This document shows positions 40,784-50,220 of a stretch of 64,000 nt of DNA, one piece after another. The notes beneath the pieces were generated by a model. It did not search any database, had not been told where the DNA came from, and saw only the letters and a program-made list of their open reading frames with translations. The stretch covers positions 62,001 to 126,000 of the forward strand of contig JBFMHC010000025.1 of NCBI GenBank assembly GCA_040751755.1. The letters run 5' to 3'. Position numbers and translations under genes: made by a program. The DNA comes from PFJX01 sp040751755 (lineage in GTDB: Bacteria > Pseudomonadota > Gammaproteobacteria > Burkholderiales > Thiobacillaceae). Numbering within the stretch: the stretch's first letter is position 1; the number at the start of each line of letters is the position of its first letter.

Positions 40784-42153
40784 TGGCGCGCCGCCTCCCG
40801 CGCCTTCATCGCTTTCTTACCCGGTCCCTTTCCCGGCCCCTGAGCCTGACGCACCAGAACGCCCTGCGCCTCGCGGTGGTGTTCCTCGCCTTCGAGCTGC
40901 TGGCGGCGGTGGCGGTGGCCTCCCTGCTCATGTTGCCGATGGCGCGACGCGCCGCCGGCGACCTGGCGGGGCTGATCGTGCTCTCGGCGCAGACCTGGAG
41001 CGAACTGCCGCCCGCCACCCGGCCCGCCTTCTCCCTCGAACTCACGCGCGGGCACCAGCTGGTGCTGGCCGCCGCGCCGCCTCCCAGCCGCCAGGAGGCC
41101 ATCTGGCAGGGGCCCTACCTGCGCCAGCTGGAGACCGAGCTGCGCAAGCGTATCGGCCCGCACACCCGCCTCATCAGCGCGCCGCTAGACGGCGAAGCCT
41201 GGCACTGGGTCGCATTACCCAGCGGCGGGCGCACCCTGTGGGTGGGGTTCCCGCACTCGCGCGTCGGCACGCAGCCCATCGCGACCCTGCTGGTGACCCT
41301 TGCCGCCGCCTTCGTCATGACCCTGCTGGGGGCGGTCTGGCTGGCGCGCCACACGGTGGCGCCGCTGCGCCGCTTCGACGCCGCCGCCTCGGTGCTGGGC
41401 CGCGGCGAGACCCCCGAGCTGCTGCCTGAGACCGGCCCGCGCGAGCTCGCCGCCCTGGCGCGCCGCTTCAACACGCTGGCCCGCCAGGTGCGCGACCTGC
41501 TGGAGGCGCGCACCACGCTGCTCGCCGGCCTCTCGCACGACCTGCGCACGCCGCTCGCGCGCATGCGCCTGACCCTGGAGATGATGCAGCGCAGGCCCGA
41601 CCCGGCGTGGATCGCGCGCATGGACGCCGACGTGGAGGAGATGAACCGCCTGGTCGGCGAGCTGCTGGAACTGGCGCGCGGCCTCGGCAAGGAGAAGTCC
41701 GCGCCGGTGGACCTGTTCGACCTGCTGGAGGAACTGGCCGGCCACGAGCGGCGGGCGGGGGCGGCGGTCAGCGTGCATGCCGCGCCCCTGACGGTCGACG
41801 CGCCGCCCGCCGCGTTGCGGCGCATCCTCGGCAACCTGCTCGCCAATGCCCGCCGCTATGCCGCGGGCACGCCCCTGGAGCTGCGCGCCGAGGCCGACGA
41901 CGACGGCTGTCGCATCGGCGTGCTCGATCGCGGACCGGGCATCCCGGAGGCGCAGCTGGAGGCGGTGTTCCGTCCCTTCCACCGCGTCGAGGCCTCGCGC
42001 AGCGCCGCCACCGGCGGCACCGGCCTGGGCCTGGCGATCGTGCGCCAGCTCGCGCAGGCCAACGGCTGGCGGGTGAGCCTGGAAAACCGCGAGGGCGGCG
42101 GGCTCGCGGCCTGGCTGGAGATCCCGGCGCAGGCCGCGCGCCTGCAAGACTGA
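40783..42153 (+). CDS. EnvZ-like sensor histidine kinase
   Basis: A 456-residue inner-membrane kinase. TM1 is near 28-52, a short periplasmic domain follows, TM2 is near 167-187, then HAMP (about 188-240), a HisKA domain with phospho-acceptor His in GLSHDLRTPLARMRL, and HATPase_c with the N box (GNLLANARRYA), G1 box (DRGPGIPE) and G2 box (TGGTGLGLAI). The order and the LARMRL dimerisation helix match EnvZ. It forms an operon with the regulator. A two-gene RND efflux unit starts 85 bp downstream. Confidence 0.93.
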   Translation: MARRLPRLHRFLTRSLSRPLSLTHQNALRLAVVFLAFELLAAVAVASLLMLPMARRAAGDLAGLIVLSAQTWSELPPATRPAFSLELTRGHQLVLAAAPPPSRQEAIWQGPYLRQLETELRKRIGPHTRLISAPLDGEAWHWVALPSGGRTLWVGFPHSRVGTQPIATLLVTLAAAFVMTLLGAVWLARHTVAPLRRFDAAASVLGRGETPELLPETGPRELAALARRFNTLARQVRDLLEARTTLLAGLSHDLRTPLARMRLTLEMMQRRPDPAWIARMDADVEEMNRLVGELLELARGLGKEKSAPVDLFDLLEELAGHERRAGAAVSVHAAPLTVDAPPAALRRILGNLLANARRYAAGTPLELRAEADDDGCRIGVLDRGPGIPEAQLEAVFRPFHRVEASRSAATGGTGLGLAIVRQLAQANGWRVSLENREGGGLAAWLEIPAQAARLQD

Positions 42154-42238
42154 CTTCCGTCAACCCGCGTGCCGCGCGGCGCTTTGCGGCAAGGTTGGCG
42201 CGCCAGATAATGTCGGCATCCCGGTCCCGGCACATCCC

Positions 42239-43477
42239 ATGAACAAGAAGAAGATCCTCCTGCCCCTGCTGCTCCTGGCAGTGGGCATCGGCGGTTTCGC
42301 CGCCCTCAAGGCGACCCGGCCCAAGCCGCCCGTCGCGCAGGTCAAGGAACCCGTGTGGCGGGTGCGCGCGGTGCCCGTGCGCGTGGTCACCGCCAGCCCG
42401 GTGGCGAGCCTCAACGGCAAGGTCGAGAGCCCTGACCAGACGCAGGCGGCCGCGCCCGGCGTGGGTCGCGTGTCGGGCGTTCGGGTGCGCGAGGGCCAGG
42501 CGGTGGGCAAGGGGCAGATTCTTCTGGAGCTGGACCCGCGCGACTTCCAGCCCAGGGTGGAGCAGGCGCGCGGCCAGGTGCAGGAGCTGGAGGCGGCAAT
42601 CGCCAGCGAGGACCTGCGCCACCGGGCGGATCTCGACCAGCTGAAGCAGGAGCAGCGCCTGCAGGCGTTCGCCGCCGCCGACGTGGCCCGCTTCGAACGC
42701 CTGCAGAGCGAGAACTTCTACTCCCAGGCGGCGGTGGACCAGAGCCGTGCCAGCCTGTCGCGCCAGGAGATCACGGTGCGCGGCCGCGAGCTGGCGATCG
42801 CCGACCACCAGGCCCGCCTCGCGCAGCTCAGGGCGCGCCTCACGCAGGCCCAGGCCAACCTCGCGCAGGCCGAGCTGGCCCTGCAGCGCAGCCGCGTGGT
42901 GGCGCCGTTCGCGGGCTACGTGGCGCAGGTCGCGGTGGCGGTGGGCGACCAGGTGAACACCGGGCAGACCCTGCTGCGCCTCTATCCCTCCGCCGGCCTG
43001 GAGGTGCGGGCCAAGCTCCCCGCCCCCCTGCAGGACGAGTTCCTCGCCGCCATGGCGCGCGGCCAGCACCCCCTGGCGGGCGCCCGGATCGGCGGCGAGG
43101 TCGTGCAGTTCCGCCTCGCTCGTGTCGCCGGGGCGGCGGACGCGCGCGGCCTGGACGGTTTCTTCACCCTCGCCGGCACCGCGCCGGCGCTGCGCGTCGG
43201 CGAGCTGGTCAGTCTGAACGTGCGCCGCGCGCCGCTCGCCGGGGTGGTGGCCGTGCCCTATGCCGCGCTGTTCGGCGGCAACCGCGTGTACCGCATCGTC
43301 CAGGGCCGCCTGCAGGCGGTGGACGTGGAGGTGCTGGGCGAGGCGGCGCCGGGCCCCGGTGCCTTCGCGGCGCCGAACCTGCTGGTGCGCAATGCCACGC
43401 TGAAGGACGGCGAGGCACTGCTCGCCACCCACCTGCCGAATGCCATCGCCGGCCTGAAGGTCGAGGTGCTGAAGTGA
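42239..43477 (+). CDS. RND efflux periplasmic adaptor subunit
   Basis: A 412-residue membrane-fusion protein. It has an N-terminal signal/anchor (ILLPLLLLAVGIGGFAAL), a lipoyl half (PGVGRVSGVRVREGQAVGKG), a coiled-coil hairpin (about 105-215) and a second lipoyl half (VVAPFAGYVAQVAVAVGDQV), then beta-barrel and proximal domains. The following gene encodes the RND pump, so the pair forms the inner-membrane part of a tripartite exporter. There is no outer-membrane factor nearby. Expression may depend on the OmpR/EnvZ-like system upstream. Confidence 0.92.
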   Translation: MNKKKILLPLLLLAVGIGGFAALKATRPKPPVAQVKEPVWRVRAVPVRVVTASPVASLNGKVESPDQTQAAAPGVGRVSGVRVREGQAVGKGQILLELDPRDFQPRVEQARGQVQELEAAIASEDLRHRADLDQLKQEQRLQAFAAADVARFERLQSENFYSQAAVDQSRASLSRQEITVRGRELAIADHQARLAQLRARLTQAQANLAQAELALQRSRVVAPFAGYVAQVAVAVGDQVNTGQTLLRLYPSAGLEVRAKLPAPLQDEFLAAMARGQHPLAGARIGGEVVQFRLARVAGAADARGLDGFFTLAGTAPALRVGELVSLNVRRAPLAGVVAVPYAALFGGNRVYRIVQGRLQAVDVEVLGEAAPGPGAFAAPNLLVRNATLKDGEALLATHLPNAIAGLKVEVLK

Positions 43478-43489
43478 GGCGCCGGATGT

Positions 43490-43528
43490 TCCCCCTCCCC
43501 CTCGAGGGGGGAGGGCAGGGGAGAGGGG
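43490..43528. repeat. GC-rich palindromic repeat, copy 8
   Basis: A CCCCCTCCCCCTCGAGGGGG core continuing GGAGGGCAGGGGAGAGGGG, in the 58-bp gap between the adaptor and pump genes, directly before the pump's start. Confidence 0.75.
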
Positions 43529-43535
43529 ATTTAGC

Positions 43536-46500
43536 ATGAAGCGCCAGGATCTCCTCAGCACCTTCGTCCACCACCCGGTGGCGGCCAACCTGTTCATGCT
43601 GGTCTTGATGCTGGCCGGCCTGTTCGCGGTCTCCCGGCTCAACGTCCAGTTCTTCCCCAACTTCAATCTCGACTTCGTCACGGTGCGCGTGGAGTGGCGC
43701 GGCGCGGCGGCGGAGGACGTGGAGGAGGGCATCACCACGCCGCTGGAGCAGAAGCTCAAGATGGTCTCCGGCATCAAGCACGTCACCTCCACCTCCAGCC
43801 AGGGCGTCGGTTCCATCTCCATCGAGTTCAAGGAGGGCACCGACCCGATCACCGCAGTGGACGAGGTGAAGCAGGCGGTGGACCAGTTCCGCAACCTGCC
43901 GCAGGACGCGGAGCCGCCGGAGGTGGTGCGCGTGATCCGCTACGAGCCGATCGCGCGTCTGCTGCTCACCGGCGGCAGCCTCGCGGAACTGCGCCACCTG
44001 GCGCGCCAGTACGAGCAGGAACTGCTGGCCCGCGGCATCGACAAGGTGAGCCTGTTCGGCCTGCCGGACGAGGAGGTCGCCATCACCGTGCCGGGGCGGG
44101 AGCTGGAGCGCCTGGGCCTGACCCTCGACCAGGTGGCCGCGCGCCTGGCCGCCACCAACCGCGACCTGCCCGCGGGCAAGGTCGGGGAGGGGGAGGTCGA
44201 GCGCGAGGTGCGCGGCGTCAACCTGCGCAAGGACCCGCGCGACTACCGCGACCTGCCCCTGGTCACCGAGGCCGGCAGTCGCGTCGAGCTGGGTCAGGTG
44301 GCGGAGATCGCGCGCGGCCCGCGCGACAACAGCCTGTACGTCGAGGTGAACGGCCAGCCGGCGGTGGAACTACTGCTGCAGCGCGCCGAGACCGGCAACT
44401 CGCTGAAGGCGGCCAAGGCCCTCAACGCCTGGCTGGAGGAGACCCGGCCGCGTCTGCCGCCGAACGTGCAACTGCAGGTCTACGACGAGGTGTGGAGCCT
44501 GATCGAGGAGCGCATCGACCTGCTCGTCGTCAACGGCATTCAGGGCCTCGTCGTCGTCGTCTTCACCCTGCTGCTGTTCCTCAACGGCCGCGTCACCGTC
44601 TGGGTGGCCATGGGCATCCCCACCGCCTTTCTCGCCACCCTGGCGGTGCTCTGGATGGCGGGCGGCTCGATCAACATGATCAGCCTGTTCGCGCTGATCA
44701 TGGCCCTGGGCGTGATCGTCGACGACGCCATCGTCGTCGGCGAGGACGCCTATGCCCACTACAAGATGGGCGAGCAGCCGATGTTCGCCTCGGAGGGTGG
44801 TGCGCGGCGCATGTTCTGGCCCGTGGTGGCGTCCAGCCTGACCACCGTGGCGGCCTTCATCCCCCTGATGATGGTCTCCGGGCCGATGGGCAAGATCCTC
44901 GGCGACATCCCCTTCATCATGATCTGCGTGCTGCTGGCCTCGCTGGTGGAGTGCTTCTTCATCCTGCCGGCGCACCTGCGCAACGCCTTCGTGCACGGCG
45001 CGCGCGACAAGGTCCATCCCACCCGCGTGCGTCTCGACGGCGCGTTCGAGCGCTTCCGCGACGGCCCGTTCCGGCGCGCCGTGACGGCGGCGGTGGAATA
45101 CCGCGGCCTGACCATCGTCGCCGGCCTGGTGATCCTGATCCTGGCGGTGGGCCTGCTCGCCGGCGGGCGCGTCAAGTTCACCTTCTTCCCGACACCCGAA
45201 CCGCAGGTGGTCTACGCCAACGCCACCTTCGCCAGCGGCACGCCCAGGCCGCAGGTGGAGGCCTTCCTCACCCACCTGCGCGAGAGCCTGGAGGCGACCG
45301 GGAAGGGCTACGGCGAGAAGGTGGTGAACCACGCGGTGTTCCGTTCCGGTGCCTTGTCCGGCGACCAGAATCCGCGCCAGGGCGACCAGTTCGGCTCGGT
45401 CACCGTGGAGTTGACGCCCTCCGAGCAGCGCGCCGTCCGCACCGAGACGTTCATCAAGGACTGGGAGGCGCGCATCCGCGTGCCGGCGGGGATCGAGAAC
45501 TTCGTCGTCGTGCCGCGCCGCCAGGGCCCGCCCGGCGGCGACCTGGTGGTGCGCCTGGCCGGCCGGGACGCGCACACCCTCAAGCTCGCCTCGCTGGAGG
45601 TGCAGGCGGCGCTGCGCCAGATCCAGGGCGTCTATGGCATCGAGGACGACATGCCCTACGGCCGCGAGCAGGTGGTGTTCAGCCTCACGCCCGCCGGCGA
45701 GGCCCTGGGTCTGACCCTGGACGATCTGTCGCGCCAGTTGCGTGCATCCCTGGATGGCCGCCTGGTGCAGCTGTTCCAGGACGGTCCAGACGAAGTGGAG
45801 GTGCGCGTGCGCCTGCCCGAGGCGGAACGTGCCAGCCTCGCCCTGCTGGAACGCATGAGCGTGCGTGCGCCGAGCGGGGAGTGGGTGCCACTCACCACGG
45901 TCGCGCGCTGGACCACGCGGCAGGGCTTCGAGGCCCTGCGCCACGCGGAGAGCCAGTTGGCGGTGGAGGTGAACGCGACGGTCAACAGCGCCGTCGCCAA
46001 CACCGGCGAGGTGATCGCCGGCCTGTCCGACGCCACCCTGCCCGCCATCGAGCGCAAATACGGCGTGGACTGGTCGTTCCAGGGGCGCGCGGCGGACCAG
46101 CGCGAGACCATGGCGGACATGAAGTCCGGCCTGCTGCTCGGCCTGGCGCTGATCTACCTGGTGCTGGCCTGGGTGTTCGGGCACTACGGCTGGCCGGTCA
46201 TCATCATGCTCGCCATCCCCTTCGGCCTGGTCGGCGCGGTGACGGGGCACTGGGTGATGGGCATCGACCTGACCATCCTCTCCATGTTCGGCCTGTTCGG
46301 CCTCTCCGGCATCGTCGTCAACGACTCCATCGTCCTGGTGGAGTTCTACCGCCACCAGCGGGAACGGGGCATGGCGGTGAAGGAGGCCCTGATCAATGCC
46401 GCCTGCCTGCGCCTGCGCGCCATCCTGCTCACCTCGCTCACCACCATCGGCGGCCTCTCCTCGCTGATGCTGGAGACCTCGCTGCAGGCGCAGTTCCTCA

Positions 46501-46640
46501 TCCCCATGGCCACCTCCATCACCTTCGGCCTGGCCCTCACCACCGTGCTGGCGCTGCTCTGGCTGCCGGCCATGCTCTCGTTCTACGAGTCCGGCCACGT
46601 GCGCCTGATGCGCTGGCTGGGCCGGCCGGCGGTGGCGTGA
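43536..46640 (+). CDS. RND family efflux transporter permease
   Basis: A 1034-residue RND pump. TM1 is near 15-33, the first large periplasmic loop spans about 35-325, TM2-6 lie near 330-480, a second periplasmic loop follows, and TM8-12 are near 850-1020. LGVIVDDAIVVGEDAY (TM4) carries the two proton-relay Asp residues. The family is the AcrB-like HAE1 group; sequences such as VEWRGAAAEDVEEGITTPLE are typical of less-studied members with partner adaptors like the one upstream. Substrate is unknown. Length is normal and no disruption is seen. Confidence 0.94.
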   Translation: MKRQDLLSTFVHHPVAANLFMLVLMLAGLFAVSRLNVQFFPNFNLDFVTVRVEWRGAAAEDVEEGITTPLEQKLKMVSGIKHVTSTSSQGVGSISIEFKEGTDPITAVDEVKQAVDQFRNLPQDAEPPEVVRVIRYEPIARLLLTGGSLAELRHLARQYEQELLARGIDKVSLFGLPDEEVAITVPGRELERLGLTLDQVAARLAATNRDLPAGKVGEGEVEREVRGVNLRKDPRDYRDLPLVTEAGSRVELGQVAEIARGPRDNSLYVEVNGQPAVELLLQRAETGNSLKAAKALNAWLEETRPRLPPNVQLQVYDEVWSLIEERIDLLVVNGIQGLVVVVFTLLLFLNGRVTVWVAMGIPTAFLATLAVLWMAGGSINMISLFALIMALGVIVDDAIVVGEDAYAHYKMGEQPMFASEGGARRMFWPVVASSLTTVAAFIPLMMVSGPMGKILGDIPFIMICVLLASLVECFFILPAHLRNAFVHGARDKVHPTRVRLDGAFERFRDGPFRRAVTAAVEYRGLTIVAGLVILILAVGLLAGGRVKFTFFPTPEPQVVYANATFASGTPRPQVEAFLTHLRESLEATGKGYGEKVVNHAVFRSGALSGDQNPRQGDQFGSVTVELTPSEQRAVRTETFIKDWEARIRVPAGIENFVVVPRRQGPPGGDLVVRLAGRDAHTLKLASLEVQAALRQIQGVYGIEDDMPYGREQVVFSLTPAGEALGLTLDDLSRQLRASLDGRLVQLFQDGPDEVEVRVRLPEAERASLALLERMSVRAPSGEWVPLTTVARWTTRQGFEALRHAESQLAVEVNATVNSAVANTGEVIAGLSDATLPAIERKYGVDWSFQGRAADQRETMADMKSGLLLGLALIYLVLAWVFGHYGWPVIIMLAIPFGLVGAVTGHWVMGIDLTILSMFGLFGLSGIVVNDSIVLVEFYRHQRERGMAVKEALINAACLRLRAILLTSLTTIGGLSSLMLETSLQAQFLIPMATSITFGLALTTVLALLWLPAMLSFYESGHVRLMRWLGRPAVA

Positions 46641-46676
46641 TGAGTGGCGTGACGAGGGCCGGCCATGCCGGCCTCC

Positions 46677-46730
46677 ACCCTCTCCCCAACCCCACCCCCT
46701 CGGGGGGGAGAGGTTGGGGAGAGGCTGAGG
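46677..46730. repeat. GC-rich palindromic repeat, copy 9
   Basis: ACCCTCTCCCCAACCCCACC with CCCCTCGGGGGGGAGAGG and GGGGAGAGGC, preceded by a GGCCGGC-CAT-GCCGGCC hairpin. Located between the RND pump and methyltransferase genes. Confidence 0.75.
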
Positions 46731-46755
46731 CAAACGTAACCCGCGAGACCCAACC

Positions 46756-47352
46756 ATGAGCAACCATTCCGTCCGTTTCTTCGATGCCCAGTTCCAGCGC
46801 CAGGTGGCGGGGGGCGAGTACGCCTTGAACCCGTTCGAGCGCATGGCCCTGCCCTACCTGCAGGGCGAGGTGCTCGATCTCGGCTGCGGCCTCGGCAACC
46901 TGGCGCTGGAGGCGGCGCGCGCCGGCTGCCGCGTCACCGCCCTGGACGGCAGCGCCGCCGGCATCGCGCGCCTGCGCGAGACCGCCCTGGCGGAAGGCCT
47001 GGACGTGCGGGCGCACGAGGCGGACCTGGCGCATTTCACGATCGATCGCGACTACGACACCATCGTCGCCATCGGCCTGCTGATGTTCTTCCCGCGCGCG
47101 CGCGCCGAGGCCCTGCTCGCCGACATCGCCGCGCACGTGCGGCCGGGGGGCGTGGCGGCGCTCAACGTGCTGACCGAGGGCACCACCTTCCTGGGCATGT
47201 TCGAGCCGGGGCACTACCACCTGTTCCCGCAGGGGGCGCTGGCCGAGGCGCTGCCCGGCTGGGAGGTCCTGGCGGCTTCGCGCGACAGCTTCCCCGCGCC
47301 CGGCGAGACGGTGAAGGTCTTCGACACGCTGATCGCGCGCCGGCCCGCCTGA
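46756..47352 (+). CDS. TehB-like class I SAM-dependent methyltransferase
   Basis: A 198-residue methyltransferase. Motif I is VLDLGCGLGNLALEAA (about 40-55), the acidic residue after strand 2 is in VTALDGSAAGIA, and motif IV is YDTIVAIGLLMFF. The N-terminus FFDAQFQRQVAGGEYALNPFE resembles TehB and tellurite/thiopurine-type small methyltransferases. Substrate is unknown. It is convergent with narL across only 5 bp, so the two have no common promoter. Interestingly a TehA-like transporter lies elsewhere in the window at 34930-35899, but the two are not linked. Confidence 0.83.
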   Translation: MSNHSVRFFDAQFQRQVAGGEYALNPFERMALPYLQGEVLDLGCGLGNLALEAARAGCRVTALDGSAAGIARLRETALAEGLDVRAHEADLAHFTIDRDYDTIVAIGLLMFFPRARAEALLADIAAHVRPGGVAALNVLTEGTTFLGMFEPGHYHLFPQGALAEALPGWEVLAASRDSFPAPGETVKVFDTLIARRPA

Positions 47353-47357
47353 CCGGC

Positions 47358-48008
47358 TCAGCCCTGCCGCTTCTCCACCGCCCACACCGCCGCCTCGACG
47401 CGCGAGCGCAGGTTGAGCTTGCGCAGCAGGTGCTTGACGTGGACCTTGACGGTACCGTCGGCGATGCCCAGCTCGCGCGCGATCAGCTTGTTGCTCTTGC
47501 CCTGGGCGATGAGGTCGAGGATGCGCCCCTCCTGCTCGGTGAGGCCGGCCTGGTCGGGTGCCTTGGGCAGGGCGTCCTCGCGCAGGGAGTGGGCGAGCAG
47601 GCGGGTCAGGCGCTCGGTGAGGGTGACCTGGCCTGAGGCCGCCTCCTTGAGCTTCACCAGCAGGTCCTCCGGCTCCATCTCCTTCAGCAGGTAGCCGTCG
47701 GCGCCGGCGCGCAGGGCCGCCACCAGGTCGCCCGCCTCGTCGGAGACGGTGAGCATGACGACGCGGCTGTCGAGGTCCCAGGACTTGATCACCTTGAGCA
47801 CCTCGATGCCGTTCATGCCCTTCATGTTGAGGTCGAGCAGGATCATGTCCGGATGCAGGCCCTGCGCCAGCTCCAGGCCCTGTTCGCCGGACGAGGCCTC
47901 GCCCACCACCTGGAAGTCGCCGGTCATCTCGACGAGCTGCAGCACCGCCTTGCGGAACAGCGGGTGGTCGTCGATGACCAGCAGGGTCTGGGGGGTGTCC
48001 GGGCTCAT
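47358..48008 (-). CDS. narL: nitrate/nitrite response regulator NarL
   Basis: A 216-residue LuxR-type response regulator. The receiver (1-125) has VIDDHPLFRKAV, phospho-acceptor Asp in MILLDLNMKGMNGIEVL (about 58) and Lys in YLLKEMEPED. The C-terminal LuxR helix-turn-helix reads GLTEQEGRILDLIAQGKSNK then ARELGIADGTVKVHVKHLLR. Strong resemblance to NarL and its genetic coupling to narX (4-bp overlap) make the assignment safe. Phosphorylated NarL should bind the heptamer palindrome at 50094-50109. Confidence 0.94.
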   Translation of the reverse strand: MSPDTPQTLLVIDDHPLFRKAVLQLVEMTGDFQVVGEASSGEQGLELAQGLHPDMILLDLNMKGMNGIEVLKVIKSWDLDSRVVMLTVSDEAGDLVAALRAGADGYLLKEMEPEDLLVKLKEAASGQVTLTERLTRLLAHSLREDALPKAPDQAGLTEQEGRILDLIAQGKSNKLIARELGIADGTVKVHVKHLLRKLNLRSRVEAAVWAVEKRQG

Positions 48009-49933
48009 GCTTCCTGTCTCCTGAGGGGGATGGGGGCGCCGCCGCGGCGGCCGTGCGGGCGGAAGGTCAGGGAAACCACGGTGCCGCCCTCGGTGCGCGC
48101 CTCGACGGCGAGCCGGCCGGCGAGGGTGCGCGCGCGCTCCTCCATGATGGTCATGCCGTAGTGGTGCAGGTCGGCGGCCTTGGCGATGCCACGGCCGTCG
48201 TCTTCCACGCTCACGCGCACCTCGCCGTCCGCCTGGCAGGCGAGGCGGACGCGCGCGTGGCCGGCTTGCGCATGGTGCTGCACGTTGGAGAGGGCCTCGC
48301 GCACGATGTGCAGGATGTGGATCTCCTCGTTGGGCGTGAGCGGACAGTCCTCCAGGGCGAGCTCCAGTTCGATCGCCAGGCCGCTGCGCTCGCTGAACTC
48401 GTCCACGGTCTGGCGCAGCGCCGAGGGCAGGTCCTGGCCCTCCATCCTGAGGCGGAAGGTGGTGAGCAGCTCGCGCAGCTGCCGGTAGGCCCCGCTCATG
48501 CCCTCGCGCAGTTCCAGCAGCACCTGGTCCGCCTCGCCGCGCTTGGCCGGGTCCTTGAGCGCCAGCTGCAGGCGGCTGACCTGGATCTTCATGTAGGCGA
48601 GCGACTGCGCCAGCGAATCGTGCAGCTCGCGCGCGATCACCGCGCGCTCCTCCAGCAGGGCGACGCGGCGGTTCTGCTCGATGCGCCGCTCCGCGCCGAT
48701 GGCCACGCCGATGTGGCGCGACAGCGCCTCCAGCAGCTGCACCTGCCAGGCCTCCAGCTGGCGGCCCTCGGGGACGTCGAGGATGAGCACGCCGTACTGC
48801 CGCTCCGCGTCGGCGAGCGGCAGGGTGAGACGGCGGTGGAAGTCGCCGGCGATCGACAGGCGGGTCTGCTCGGTGCCGTGGCACCACAGGCATTCCGCCT
48901 TCTCGCACGGGCTGGCCTCGCCCGCTTCCAGGGTGCTGGCCACCGCCACGCCGCTGCCCCCGCCCGCTTCGCCCAGGCAGATGATGCCGTGGCCCAGGCC
49001 GAGCACCTGCTCGATGTCGCGCAGCAGGGCGAGGTAGGTGGCCTTGCCGGGCGGTGCGCCGTGCAGGCGGGCGATGGAGTGGTAGAGCAGCTCCAGCGAC
49101 TGGTTGCTGCGCGTGAGTTCCGCGGTCTTCTGCGCCACGCGCGATTCCAGGTCCCGGTAGAGCTTGGAGAGGTCCTCCGCCATCAGGTTGAAGGCGCGGC
49201 CCAGCTCGCCCAGCTCGTCATCGCCGGTGTGCTCGGTGCGCGCCGAGAGGTCGCCGCGGCCGACGCTGGCCGCCAGGTCCAGCAGCTTGCCCATGGGCTG
49301 CACCAGCTGGGTGTGGATCAGCCAGACGGTGAGCAGGACCACCAGCACGGTGAGCGCCAGGGCGCCGCCCAGCACCAGGCGCATGACCAGGATCTTGGCC
49401 TCGGTGGAGTCCTCCATCTGCTTCACCAGCTGGTTGATGCGCGCCACGAAGTGCGTGGTCTCGTCCAGGATCGCGGCGCGCCGCGCCGGCTCCGCATGCG
49501 GGTCGGCGCCGTCGGCGACGGCGAGGAAACGGGGACGGTGGCGCAGGCGCCATTCCTGCTCGATCGCGCGATAGCTCGCGTTCACCGCGGATTCGCCGAC
49601 GCGCGGCAGCATGGCGCGGATGGCGGGGTCCGCGAGGGTGTCGTCGAAGCGCGCCACGGTCTCGCGCAGGCGTGCGCGCGTCACGGCGTCCCCGGCCGGC
49701 GGGATGGAGAGGTATTGCCCCGCCATCTTCCAGGCGAGCATGCGCAGGCTGCCGGCGCGGTTGATCGCCTCGCCGCTGCCCTGGGTGGACTCCGCGACCA
49801 GGCCGGAGACCGCCATGCCCAGCACCGCCAGCAGGGCGATGGCGGCGATGGCGCCGCCCATGCGCAGCAGCAGGGAGCGGTTGAGCGCCCTGCCGGTGGG
49901 GAGACGGAACAGCGGTCTGGCCTGCTTTCGCAT
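48005..49933 (-). CDS. narX: nitrate/nitrite sensor histidine kinase NarX
   Basis: A 642-residue sensor. TM1 is near 22-48 and TM2 near 182-204, flanking a periplasmic four-helix sensor that begins with the nitrate-binding P-box INRAGSLRMLAWKMA (57-71). A HAMP domain, a cytoplasmic GAF-like region with a Cys cluster (CEKAECLWC), the HisKA_3 H-box ARELHDSLAQSLAYMKIQ and a HATPase follow. This is the NarX/NarQ layout. It controls the narK1K2GHJI operon that diverges 287 bp away. Confidence 0.95.
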   Translation of the reverse strand: MRKQARPLFRLPTGRALNRSLLLRMGGAIAAIALLAVLGMAVSGLVAESTQGSGEAINRAGSLRMLAWKMAGQYLSIPPAGDAVTRARLRETVARFDDTLADPAIRAMLPRVGESAVNASYRAIEQEWRLRHRPRFLAVADGADPHAEPARRAAILDETTHFVARINQLVKQMEDSTEAKILVMRLVLGGALALTVLVVLLTVWLIHTQLVQPMGKLLDLAASVGRGDLSARTEHTGDDELGELGRAFNLMAEDLSKLYRDLESRVAQKTAELTRSNQSLELLYHSIARLHGAPPGKATYLALLRDIEQVLGLGHGIICLGEAGGGSGVAVASTLEAGEASPCEKAECLWCHGTEQTRLSIAGDFHRRLTLPLADAERQYGVLILDVPEGRQLEAWQVQLLEALSRHIGVAIGAERRIEQNRRVALLEERAVIARELHDSLAQSLAYMKIQVSRLQLALKDPAKRGEADQVLLELREGMSGAYRQLRELLTTFRLRMEGQDLPSALRQTVDEFSERSGLAIELELALEDCPLTPNEEIHILHIVREALSNVQHHAQAGHARVRLACQADGEVRVSVEDDGRGIAKAADLHHYGMTIMEERARTLAGRLAVEARTEGGTVVSLTFRPHGRRGGAPIPLRRQEA

Positions 49934-50093
49934 GGGGTGAAGGTCCTTTTGGGTCGTCGCGGCGCGCCCCTCTACCCCCTCGTGCCGGGGGGCGGGGTAG
50001 TGGGAATACCCCCTTCGTCCCGGCCTGTCCCGGGCGGGCGGAGGGGGCCGCGCGCAAGGCCAAAGATAACAACAACTTAGCGCCCTACCACCA

Positions 50094-50109
50094 TACCCAT
50101 TAGTGGGTA
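50094..50109. promoter_or_regulatory. NarL 7-2-7 binding site
   Basis: TACCCAT-TA-GTGGGTA, two NarL heptamers (consensus TACYYMT) in inverted orientation with 2-bp spacing, the preferred arrangement for NarL and NarP. It sits between narX and narK1 and could serve both. No good FNR box was found in this intergenic region. Confidence 0.82.
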
Positions 50110-50119
50110 TTCCCTCGCG

Positions 50120-50153
50120 AAAACCCCGCCAGGCCCCATCTGGCGCGGTTTTT
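50120..50153 (+). terminator. terminator-like hairpin between the NarL site and narK1
   Basis: AAAACCCCGCCAG (50120-50132) pairs with CTGGCGCGGTTTT (50140-50152) with one mismatch and a 7-nt loop, followed by a T. It can end transcription on either strand. If the narK1 promoter is at the NarL site, it is a leader attenuator; if the promoter is downstream, it insulates narK1. Confidence 0.7.
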
Positions 50154-50220
50154 CAGGCTCCATAAACTGCGGATCGACAACTTTCGGACATCGGGGTTTT
50201 TTGATCCACAGGGGTATGCC

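Noticed and set aside
43694..46759. Long alternative plus-strand frame within the RND pump gene
   Set aside because: Its translation is Arg/Gly/His-rich and without domains; the overlapping frame encodes the complete RND protein.
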